Shown in pieces: positions 57,583 to 64,000 of a stretch of 64,000 nt of DNA (positions within the stretch are counted from its first letter, which is position 1; each line of letters begins with the position of its first letter). The notes beneath the pieces were generated by a model. It ran no database searches, was not told where the DNA came from, and worked only from the letters and a program-made list of their open reading frames with translations. Made by a program: the position numbers and the translations under genes. Origin of the DNA: Tateyamaria omphalii (GTDB lineage: Bacteria; Pseudomonadota; Alphaproteobacteria; Rhodobacterales; Rhodobacteraceae); the NCBI RefSeq assembly GCF_014651375.1, contig NZ_BMWT01000001.1:372001-436000 (forward strand), in the 5' to 3' direction.

Positions 57583-58401
57583 TCAATCTGGCAGCGACGT
57601 TTCGTCCGTCCGAAGTGCGTCTGCCAGTCGCGCCTGTGCCGATCCAGGACGTAGCGGCTTTTGCTGGCTATCATCGGGCGCCCAGCCAGTCAGAACAATC
57701 AATTCGAAGCTTGCCATGATCCCGCCATCTGCCCCTGGAAAGGCGGTTTCATAAATACCTGCAGCGCGTTTCAGAATACCTGCTCGGGTGGAAGACCGTG
57801 ACCGCGCGGTCAGTGCGTTGGCCTCGCCAATGGCACGCAGGTCATGCATCAAGTGCCACATCGACCGATACTCGGCTCGCAGCGGGACGGTATCTGCAAC
57901 GGGCAAAGCCAATCCCGCGCGCTGCAGCAGTGCGCCAAGGTCCCGCACTTCGGCCATCGGCGCGACCCGCGGCGACAACCCACCAGTTTCTGCGATCTCG
58001 GCCTCGGCAAGACATGTGCGCAACTCATGCAGTGTCTGACCGCCCAAAGCCACGGCCAAAAACAGTCCGTCCGGACGCAGTGCGCGCCGGCACTGAATCA
58101 GTTGTCCCACCGGGTCGTTTGCCCAATGCAGACCAAGGCTATGGATCAACAAATCGTGTTCACCCTGTGAGAAGGGAAGAATATCGGACTCCCCCACAAC
58201 CCGCGCGTTTGCCAGGCGTCCCTGCCACAAATCCGGAAATGCAGCCACGATCCCAGCAGATGAAAAGGATTTGTTAACCATCGCAACTCGATCCTCGACC
58301 TCGTCCCGTGCTGCTTCCTGCAAGAACAAGGCTGAGGTGTCTGCACGGGCGCGGTTGCGGATCAACGCCCGTAAGTCGGTCAATGGGGTCGGTTGCGTCA
58401 T
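57583..58401 (-). CDS. NDUFAF5/BioC-like methyltransferase-fold protein
   Basis: This 272-residue protein aligns in plan with the class I methyltransferases related to BioC and the mitochondrial complex I factor NDUFAF5: HDLLIHSLGLHWANDPVG and LRPDGLFLAVALGG are typical. The glycine-rich SAM loop expected near residue 45 reads NKSFSSAGIVAAFP and lacks the usual GxGxG. It is divergent from comF by 21 bases. Function is inferred from family only; BioC itself is less likely without bio genes nearby. Confidence 0.75.
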   Translation of the reverse strand: MTQPTPLTDLRALIRNRARADTSALFLQEAARDEVEDRVAMVNKSFSSAGIVAAFPDLWQGRLANARVVGESDILPFSQGEHDLLIHSLGLHWANDPVGQLIQCRRALRPDGLFLAVALGGQTLHELRTCLAEAEIAETGGLSPRVAPMAEVRDLGALLQRAGLALPVADTVPLRAEYRSMWHLMHDLRAIGEANALTARSRSSTRAGILKRAAGIYETAFPGADGGIMASFELIVLTGWAPDDSQQKPLRPGSAQARLADALRTDETSLPD

Positions 58402-58422
58402 GGCGGGATAGGTAGGACAGGA

Positions 58423-59148
58423 ATGGGGCTTTTACAAACGACGCTGACGGCAATCTATCCTCCGCGCTGTCTGGGGTGCGGAGACATGGTCGACAGCGAC
58501 TTTGGCCTGTGCGGCGCGTGCTGGGGAAAAACCACATTTGTCGGTGGCACAATGTGCGACTCCTGTAGTGCACCTTTACCCGGTTCGAAGCAGGATGAAG
58601 TGGTGTATTGCGACGATTGCTTGCGAGCGCCAAAGCCTTGGAAACATGGGCGCGCCGCCCTGATCTATACCGGCATGGGCCGTAAGCTCGTCTTGCAACT
58701 CAAGCACGGAGACCGCCAGGAAATTGCCAAATCTGCTGCCGGATGGATGCGTCCGTCCGTGGTTGAAGTGGCCCCCGAAAACGCATTGATCGCTCCGGTG
58801 CCGCTTCATTGGATGCGGTTGGTCAAAAGGCGCTACAATCAGTCTGCCCTCATTGCCGCGCACTTGTCTTCGATGACTGGGCTTGAGCACTGTCCGGATT
58901 TGTTAGAACGCCAGCGCCGCACGCCATCCCTTGATGGCAAGACCAAGGGAGAACGGGCGGACATCCTGAACGGCGCAATCTGGGTCTCTGCCCGTCGCCG
59001 GCATCGCATCCTAAACCGGCCCGTCATTCTGGTTGATGATGTGATGACAACCGGTGCAACATTGGCCTCTTGCACTGAAGCTTGCCGTGCGGCAGGTGCA
59101 ACCGAGGTGTGCGTCGCTGTACTGGCACGAGTTGCAAAAGATGCCTAA
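58423..59148 (+). CDS. comF: ComF-family phosphoribosyltransferase-like protein
   Basis: This 241-residue protein has an N-terminal zinc-ribbon-like segment (PPRCLGCGD, LCGACWGK, CDSCSAPL, CDDC) and a C-terminal PRPP-binding fold with the signature VILVDDVMTTGATLASC. ComF is needed for DNA uptake in naturally competent species; other competence genes are not seen here. The start at 58423 has AGGACAGGA upstream. It is followed by grxC after a 41-base gap. Confidence 0.93.
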   Translation: MGLLQTTLTAIYPPRCLGCGDMVDSDFGLCGACWGKTTFVGGTMCDSCSAPLPGSKQDEVVYCDDCLRAPKPWKHGRAALIYTGMGRKLVLQLKHGDRQEIAKSAAGWMRPSVVEVAPENALIAPVPLHWMRLVKRRYNQSALIAAHLSSMTGLEHCPDLLERQRRTPSLDGKTKGERADILNGAIWVSARRRHRILNRPVILVDDVMTTGATLASCTEACRAAGATEVCVAVLARVAKDA

Positions 59149-59189
59149 ATACGCCGCAACTCGAAATATGGGCCAAAAGGACCTGCGCC

Positions 59190-59447
59190 ATGAAAGCTGT
59201 TGAAATCTATACATCGCCCCTGTGCGGATTCTGCCACGCCGCGAAGCGTCTGCTAAAGGAAAAGGGTGTCGCATTCTCGGAAATCAACGTGCTCGCACAA
59301 CCCAAGCGCAAGACTGAAATGATTCAGCGGGCTAATGGCGGACGGACCGTGCCGCAGATCTTTATCGGCGATACCCATGTCGGTGGCTGTGACGATCTTT
59401 ATGCGCTTGAGCGTGAGGGCAAGCTTGACCCGTTGCTCGCTGCATAA
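59190..59447 (+). CDS. grxC: Glutaredoxin 3
   Basis: This 85-residue glutaredoxin has the active site LCGFCHAAK, the TVPQIFI cis-proline motif and the GGCDDLYALE glutathione-binding end. It reduces mixed disulfides with glutathione. The start at 59190 (MKAVEIYTS) is the family start; longer frames lie inside comF. The next gene begins right after the stop. Confidence 0.96.
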   Translation: MKAVEIYTSPLCGFCHAAKRLLKEKGVAFSEINVLAQPKRKTEMIQRANGGRTVPQIFIGDTHVGGCDDLYALEREGKLDPLLAA

Positions 59448-60278
59448 ATGAAAACGGCGCTGCTGCAGCTGAATGTATCTGACGATCCGGTGGCGAACCT
59501 GCCCCGGACTGTTCAGATGGTGCAGCAGGCTGTTGATATGGGTGCAGAGTTCATCCTGACGCCAGAGGTCACGAACTGCGTCAGCACAAGCCGCACGCAT
59601 CAGCATGATGTTCTGCACCATCAGGATGACGACCCGACCCTTGGTGCCCTACGTGATCTGGCCAAGCAAAACGGTGTACACATTCTAATCGGATCGCTCG
59701 GGCTTAAGAGTGGTACGGAAGACAAACGGTTGTTAAACCGTTCTTTCCTGATTTGTCCCCGCGGGGACATAATCGCGCACTACGACAAAATTCATATGTT
59801 CGATGTCGCGATCAACAACACAGAGACGTTCCAAGAGTCGGCGGGATACCAACCTGGCACCCGCGCTGTATTGGCCAAAGCGGACTTTGGCGCGGTGGGA
59901 ATGGCCATTTGCTACGATATGCGCTTTCCCAGATTGGCGGATGCTCTGGTTACGGCGGGGGCACACATTCTGACCTTTCCGGCGGCTTTCTCACCCGTCA
60001 CTGGTGCGGCCCATTGGCACAGCTTGTTGCGGGCGCGCGCGATCGAAGGCGGGGCTTGGGTGATCGCACCCGCCCAAACAGGCACGCATTCCAGCGCCCT
60101 GAACAAAACACGCGACACCTACGGGCATAGCTTGGTGGTCGATCCATGGGGTGAGGTCATACTTGACGCAGGGACCGCCCCCGGCGTTTATGTCTTCGAT
60201 CTGGACTTGGAAAAGGTGGCCGAGGCCCGCCGCCGTATCCCTTCACGGGAAAACGCGCGTTCGTTCGAGGGCCCCTGA
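59448..60278 (+). CDS. Nitrilase-family amidase (Nit1/Nit2-like)
   Basis: This 276-residue carbon-nitrogen hydrolase has the catalytic set E40 (TPEVTN), K114 (YDKIHMFD) and C155 (AICYDMRFP). The overall form suits the Nit1 group, whose members hydrolyse deaminated glutathione; omega-amidase Nit2 is the alternative. Following a glutaredoxin gene, a deaminated-glutathione repair role is attractive but only inferred. The ATG directly follows the grxC TAA. Confidence 0.88.
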   Translation: MKTALLQLNVSDDPVANLPRTVQMVQQAVDMGAEFILTPEVTNCVSTSRTHQHDVLHHQDDDPTLGALRDLAKQNGVHILIGSLGLKSGTEDKRLLNRSFLICPRGDIIAHYDKIHMFDVAINNTETFQESAGYQPGTRAVLAKADFGAVGMAICYDMRFPRLADALVTAGAHILTFPAAFSPVTGAAHWHSLLRARAIEGGAWVIAPAQTGTHSSALNKTRDTYGHSLVVDPWGEVILDAGTAPGVYVFDLDLEKVAEARRRIPSRENARSFEGP

Positions 60279-60284
60279 TGGCGC

Positions 60285-60737
60285 ATGAGCACGGAAAAAC
60301 AAGCACTGGCCATTTCGCTGTTCAGCGAGGTGTTGGCGGCAGACCAGATGGTCCGCAACCGCCTGAGCCGCGTGTTGCCCAAGGGGATGGAGATTTCCCA
60401 CTTTTCCGTACTGAACCACCTGGCCTGGCACGAGGGTGAACGCAGCCCCGCGCAACTGGCCGAGACGTTCAACGTCACGCGCGGTGCGATGACAAACACG
60501 CTCAGCCGTCTGGAGTGGGCGGGCTATGTTCATATTCGCCCAGATTGGGACGACGCGCGACGCAAGATGATCGCCATCAGCCCTGCGGGGCGGCGTGCCC
60601 GCGATCAGGCGCTGAGCGCAATCGCCCCCATGGTGGGCGACGTGATTGATCAGTTGGGTGAGGACGGCGTGCGCGCCACGCTGCCCATTCTGCGTCAGTT
60701 GCGCGAACAGTTGGCCAAGAAACCTAAGCCGGATTAA
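60285..60737 (+). CDS. MarR-family transcriptional regulator
   Basis: This 150-residue winged-helix protein has the MarR fold with the helix-turn-helix at about residues 50-80 ([28 protein letters not shown]). The wing is [18 protein letters not shown]. Its ligand and targets cannot be read from sequence. It overlaps convergent ubiG by 14 bases. Its position behind grxC and the nitrilase gene suggests the same transcript and perhaps control of it. Confidence 0.9.
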   Translation: MSTEKQALAISLFSEVLAADQMVRNRLSRVLPKGMEISHFSVLNHLAWHEGERSPAQLAETFNVTRGAMTNTLSRLEWAGYVHIRPDWDDARRKMIAISPAGRRARDQALSAIAPMVGDVIDQLGEDGVRATLPILRQLREQLAKKPKPD

Positions 60738-61470
60738 GGCTGGCCGTAACGTAGTTCACGCTCAGATCGGTATCCGACAATTTCCATCCCCAGGTCAGCG
60801 GATTGAAGATGAACCCCTTGCGATCCACAGGGTCGAGGCCCGCGTTCCGCATCAGATCAAACAGTTCGTCGGGGGTAATGAACTTGTTCCACTCATGTGT
60901 ACCCTTGGGCAGCCAGCGCATAACATGCTCAGCCCCGATGATTGCCATCAGATAGGATTTTGGATTCCGGTTGATGGTCGAGCAGATATGCAGCCCGCCT
61001 GGCTTCAAAAGCTGGCGGCACGCGGTCAGATAGCTGAGGGGGTCGGCCACGTGCTCGACCACTTCCATATTCAGAACGACGTCGAACTGTTCACCGGCAG
61101 CGGCCATATCCTCGGCTGTGGTGTGGCGATAGTCGATGGTCAAATCCGATTGCTCGGCATGCACCTGTGCCACCGGGATGTTGCGTTCCGCGGCGTCGGC
61201 CCCAACAACTTCCGCGCCCAGCCGCGCCATAGGTTCTGACAGCAAACCACCACCACAACCGATATCAAGGATTCGCAAACCTTCGAACGGCTGTGATGAT
61301 GTCAGATCTCGATCAAACTCTGCTGCGATCTGGGTCGTGATGTAGTCCAACCTGCACGGATTCAGCATGTGCAGCGGCTTGAATTTCCCGTTCGGATCCC
61401 ACCATTCCGCTGCCATCGCCTCGAATTTTGCGATTTCTGACGGGTCAACGGTGGTTTGATGCGTTTGCAT
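60724..61470 (-). CDS. ubiG: Ubiquinone biosynthesis O-methyltransferase UbiG
   Basis: This 248-residue enzyme performs both O-methylations in ubiquinone synthesis. The N-terminal [27 protein letters not shown] is the UbiG signature, and the SAM loop is [30 protein letters not shown] precedes the ATG. The gene is divergent from pip by 49 bases. Confidence 0.97.
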   Translation of the reverse strand: MQTHQTTVDPSEIAKFEAMAAEWWDPNGKFKPLHMLNPCRLDYITTQIAAEFDRDLTSSQPFEGLRILDIGCGGGLLSEPMARLGAEVVGADAAERNIPVAQVHAEQSDLTIDYRHTTAEDMAAAGEQFDVVLNMEVVEHVADPLSYLTACRQLLKPGGLHICSTINRNPKSYLMAIIGAEHVMRWLPKGTHEWNKFITPDELFDLMRNAGLDPVDRKGFIFNPLTWGWKLSDTDLSVNYVTASLNPA

Positions 61471-61519
61471 TTGCGTCTCCGTATGCTCATGTGGCTCTCA
61501 AGCCCTATGTAGGTCAGTA

Positions 61520-62491
61520 ATGGACAAACACAGCGATCAAAAGCGCGCGGTACAATATCTGTATCCGCCTATGGACCCCTACGACCAACGGATGTTCGAA
61601 GTTGGGCAGGGACACCGGATTTATGTCGAGCAATGCGGCAATCCAGATGGTGTGCCCGTCGTCGTTCTGCATGGCGGCCCCGGTGGCGGGTGCAGCCCGG
61701 CGATGCGGAGATATTTTGACCCCGAGCACTACCGCGTCATTCTGTTCGATCAACGTGGCTGCGGCCGGTCCCGTCCGCATGCCTCTGTCATGAACAACAC
61801 GACATGGCATCTCGTCGATGACATCGAAATGATTCGCAAAACGCTGGATATTGACGCCTGGATTGTCTTTGGCGGCAGTTGGGGTGCGACACTCGCCCTG
61901 ATCTATGCTGAGGCGCACCCGTCACGTGTCCGCAACCTGGTTTTGCGGGGCGTCTTCCTGATGACCCAGGCCGAGCTGGATTGGTTCTATGGAGGCGGGG
62001 CAGGCAAGTTCTGGCCGGAGGTGTGGGCGCGGTTCGAAGGTTTAATCCCTGAAGACGAGCGGGGCGATCTGATCGGCGCTTACAACAGGCGCCTGTTTTC
62101 GGGGGATGTTGCGTTGGAAACGCGTTTTGCCCGTGCATGGTCTGCATGGGAGAATGCGTTGGCGTCGATCCATTCTTCCGGATCTGGGGGTGAAGCGCCG
62201 GGGGACTATGCACGCGCTTTTGCTAGACTTGAGAATCACTATTTCACCAATGCCGGGTTTCTGGACTTTGACGGTCAGATTCTCGCCCATGCGGGGCGGA
62301 TCAAGCATATTCCGGGCACCATCGTGCAAGGCCGATACGACATGATCTGTCCGCCCGACAGTGCGTATGCGTTGGCGCAGGCATGGCCGATGGGCGAGTT
62401 GAAAATGATCCGAAATGCGGGTCATGCCTTGTCTGAACCGGGGATTTCGGCTGAACTGGTGCGCACTATGGACAGGATTGCAGGAAAATGA
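61520..62491 (+). CDS. pip: Proline iminopeptidase
   Basis: This 323-residue alpha/beta hydrolase removes N-terminal proline from peptides. VVLHGGPGGGCSP forms the oxyanion region, the serine is in FGGSWGATLAL, and the proline-iminopeptidase core MRRYFDPEHYRVILFDQRGCGRS is conserved. The late histidine is in NAGHALSEPG. The stop overlaps the next gene by 4 bases. Confidence 0.95.
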   Translation: MDKHSDQKRAVQYLYPPMDPYDQRMFEVGQGHRIYVEQCGNPDGVPVVVLHGGPGGGCSPAMRRYFDPEHYRVILFDQRGCGRSRPHASVMNNTTWHLVDDIEMIRKTLDIDAWIVFGGSWGATLALIYAEAHPSRVRNLVLRGVFLMTQAELDWFYGGGAGKFWPEVWARFEGLIPEDERGDLIGAYNRRLFSGDVALETRFARAWSAWENALASIHSSGSGGEAPGDYARAFARLENHYFTNAGFLDFDGQILAHAGRIKHIPGTIVQGRYDMICPPDSAYALAQAWPMGELKMIRNAGHALSEPGISAELVRTMDRIAGK

Positions 62492-63258
62492 CCCGGATCG
62501 ACCGCCGCGCGCTTTTTGCTTCCGGTGCTGCCGCCGCTTTGCTGACGGCGACCGGCGCGTCGGCGCTGCCGCAACGGGGTGGGCGTTTGCGGGCGGCTTT
62601 GTCGCCTGAATTGTTTGATCAGGCGGTTGCGGCGACGGTCTTTGATAATCTGACAGAGATCGCGGCGGATGGCACATTGCGGGGCGAGTTGGCGACAGAA
62701 TGGTCGTCTGATGCAGAGGCACGCGTGTGGCAGTTCGGTCTGCGGGAGGGTGTAACATTCCACGATGGCAGCGCGTTTGATGCGTCGGCTATATCAGGAT
62801 TGATCTGGGAGTCTGAGGTATTGGACCCGCTGACCCTTCAGATCACTTTGGACACGCCCAACCCCAGCTTGCCCTATCTGTTGGCGCAACCGGGGTTCGA
62901 GGTGCGCGGTGCCACGGGAACCGGAATGTACCAAGTCCAGAAGCTCGATGACAGCCGTCACTTCATTGGCACCCGCGTGCAAAACCACTGGAAGCAGAAC
63001 GCAGGTTGGTTCGACAGCGTGGAGTTCGTTCAATTCAGTGCGGACAGTGTACGAGGTGAGGCGCTGCGTGATGGGTTGGTGGATGTGGCCGACGTCATCT
63101 TCTTGGATGACTATGCCGACCCGCGCGATTTTCAGACGCTGCCCAACGCTCACTCCCCAACGCATATCGCAAGCCGCTCGGTCACCGTGCCCGTAACAGT
63201 CGGAAAATCCTGGCCACTGGACAACCTGCGCATGGCGGAACGATGGTGGATGGCCTGA
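62488..63258 (+). CDS. Half-length SBP_bac_5-type peptide-binding protein
   Basis: This 256-residue exported protein has a twin-arginine-like signal (DRRALFASGAAAALL) and the N-terminal half of a family 5 solute-binding protein: VFDNLTEIAADGTLRGELATEW and FGLREGVTFHDGSAFDA. Full members are about 500 residues, so about half is missing, with no sign of a frameshift. It is coupled to pip by a 4-base overlap. No ABC permease is nearby. A shortened binding protein with another role, or a decaying gene, are both possible. Confidence 0.75.
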   Translation: MTRIDRRALFASGAAAALLTATGASALPQRGGRLRAALSPELFDQAVAATVFDNLTEIAADGTLRGELATEWSSDAEARVWQFGLREGVTFHDGSAFDASAISGLIWESEVLDPLTLQITLDTPNPSLPYLLAQPGFEVRGATGTGMYQVQKLDDSRHFIGTRVQNHWKQNAGWFDSVEFVQFSADSVRGEALRDGLVDVADVIFLDDYADPRDFQTLPNAHSPTHIASRSVTVPVTVGKSWPLDNLRMAERWWMA

Positions 63259-63275
63259 GCTAAACCGCATGGGGC

Positions 63276-63304
63276 TTGCAGACTCACCCCCTCATGCGTA
63301 TATG
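63276..63304 (+). promoter_or_regulatory. Possible promoter of rimP-nusA
   Basis: TTGCAG (63276-63281) and TATATG (63299-63304) are separated by 17 bases, 18 bases after the preceding stop. It is the best -35/-10 match seen in the window, and it would give a leader of about 85 bases before rimP. Confidence 0.6.
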
Positions 63305-63359
63305 CCTTTCAACAGCGGCGCGCTGGGGTCCAAACCCAACGCTCCACCGGGAAACATCG

Positions 63360-63382
63360 ACGGGCCGCGCGCCCGTTTTTTT
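63360..63382 (+). terminator. Terminator-like hairpin in the rimP leader (possible attenuator)
   Basis: ACGGGC and GCCCGT pair around the loop CGCGC, followed by seven T. The hairpin sits 13 bases before the rimP ATG and about 56 bases after the predicted promoter, so it would stop the operon's own transcript unless read through. The rimP-nusA-infB leader in Escherichia coli also holds terminators linked to NusA control, which makes attenuation plausible. Confidence 0.6.
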
Positions 63383-63395
63383 GTGCTTGGACACT

Positions 63396-63989
63396 ATGAC
63401 CAACGACCTGATCGCCAAAGCAGCCATCGATCGCAGATTGGCCGAGATCATCACTCCGGTGATCGAGGATCTGGGCTATGAGCTGGTGCGCATTCGGCTG
63501 ATGAGCGGCAAGGAGACGACGCTGCAGATTATGGCGGACAAGCCCGATGGCGGGATCGAGGTCGACGATTGCGGTGCGATCTCTACCGCAGTCAGCGCGA
63601 CGTTGGATGTCGAGGATCCTATATTGGATGCCTATACACTCGAAGTGTCGTCGCCTGGCATTGACCGTCCGCTGACGCGCCTCAAGGACTTCGACATGTT
63701 CGAGGGCTACGAGGCGAAGCTTGAAACCGATGAACTGATTGACGGCCGCCGCCGCTTCAAGGGCGTGCTGGCAGGTGTCGAGGATGATGAGGTGCTGATC
63801 AACGTTCCCGGCGGTGGGAACGGCGAAGAGATCACCATCGGCCTCAAGTTCGAGTGGTTGAGTGATGCCAAGCTGGTCCTGACCGACGAGCTGATCAAGG
63901 AAATGCTGCGCCAACGCAAAGCCGCGGGCGTGTTGAACGAAGACAATTTTGACGAGATTCAGACCGAAGGGTCAGAGGAGGACCGCTGA
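63396..63989 (+). CDS. rimP: Ribosome maturation factor RimP
   Basis: This 197-residue protein is needed for 30S subunit assembly. [15 protein letters not shown], the [14 protein letters not shown] segment and [18 protein letters not shown] are the family signatures. The start at 63396 ([15 protein letters not shown]) is the normal family start; a frame from 63276 would pass through the predicted terminator and is rejected. The stop overlaps the next ATG by one base, the first codon of nusA. Confidence 0.95.
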   Translation: MTNDLIAKAAIDRRLAEIITPVIEDLGYELVRIRLMSGKETTLQIMADKPDGGIEVDDCGAISTAVSATLDVEDPILDAYTLEVSSPGIDRPLTRLKDFDMFEGYEAKLETDELIDGRRRFKGVLAGVEDDEVLINVPGGGNGEEITIGLKFEWLSDAKLVLTDELIKEMLRQRKAAGVLNEDNFDEIQTEGSEEDR

Positions 63990-64000
63990 TGGCCATTACA
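63989..64000 (+). CDS. nusA: Transcription factor NusA (first four codons only)
   Basis: The last 12 bases read ATG GCC ATT ACA, giving MAIT, which matches the usual Rhodobacterales NusA start, and the ATG overlaps the rimP stop (TGATG) as expected for the rimP-nusA operon. The identity rests on position and these four residues only. Confidence 0.7.

Noticed and set aside
63276-63395. Extended N-terminus of rimP by 40 codons
   Set aside because: The extra sequence crosses the predicted promoter and hairpin and is unlike the family's N-terminus.
1-64000. tRNA, rRNA, CRISPR, insertion sequence or phage genes
   Set aside because: No cloverleaf-like, repeat-spacer, transposase or integrase sequence was recognised by reading both strands; a dedicated tRNA or repeat search could still find a missed item.

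Overview
The window is a continuous stretch of housekeeping chromosome from an alphaproteobacterium, most likely a member of the Rhodobacterales (Roseobacter group). The evidence is gene order and protein type: amgK-murU-addB-addA-trxA; mltA, a Tim44-like gene, fxsA, secB, dnaQ, coaE, aroE and maf; then hemJ-rho-mnmE-mnmG-rsmG-parA-parB; plus an HslV with a short propeptide, a periplasmic MsrA, a NaChBac-type sodium channel and a four-gene-type rimP-nusA start. No phage, insertion sequence, CRISPR array, rRNA or tRNA gene was seen. Coding density is very high, and many neighbouring genes overlap by 1, 4 or 8 bases.

The centre of the window is probably the chromosome's replication origin and segregation locus. 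The only gene-free stretch longer than 300 bases, 21316-21724, lies between maf and hemJ. It is AT-rich and holds several DnaA-box-like sites. Its left flank (maf, aroE, coaE, dnaQ, secB) matches the order that flanks the Caulobacter origin. Two perfect 16-base parS palindromes lie 3.3 and 5.2 kb to the right, one across the start of mnmG and one inside the start of rsmG. They are followed by parA and parB.

Layout: 1-8.2 kb, peptidoglycan recycling (amgK, murU), AddAB recombination nuclease and thioredoxin. 8.2-17.4 kb, HslVU protease genes split by an aldo/keto reductase and a DM13 protein, then a lipoprotein hydrolase, an MFS carrier, Smr, MltA and a Tim44-like protein. 17.5-21.3 kb, fxsA-secB, then dnaQ-coaE-aroE-maf leftward. 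21.3-29.1 kb, origin and partitioning. 29-33.3 kb, hemW-rdgB-rph leftward and hrcA-grpE rightward. 33.3-43.2 kb, mutS, malic enzyme, a sugar kinase, msrA, a sulfotransferase-like protein, argG and ilvA. 43.2-48.2 kb, an Hpt/response-regulator phosphatase pair, two Nudix enzymes around Hsp33, and the CCA enzyme. 48.3-52.0 kb, a two-gene ABC exporter. 52-56.4 kb, an RNA methyltransferase, sodium channel, two L,D-transpeptidases around a CAP lipoprotein, and an unlisted 59-residue membrane peptide. 56.4-61.5 kb, hemH, an NDUFAF5-like protein, comF, grxC, a nitrilase-family amidase, marR and ubiG. 61.5-64 kb, proline iminopeptidase, a half-length peptide-binding protein, rimP with an attenuator-like leader, and the first codons of nusA.

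The items most worth a second look are the candidate oriC, the parS sites built into two translation starts, the hairpin in the rimP-nusA leader, the Hpt/PP2C pair, the short SBP_bac_5 protein, the 59-residue peptide and the altered G4 motif of MnmE. I found nothing that looks like a new defence or mobile system.
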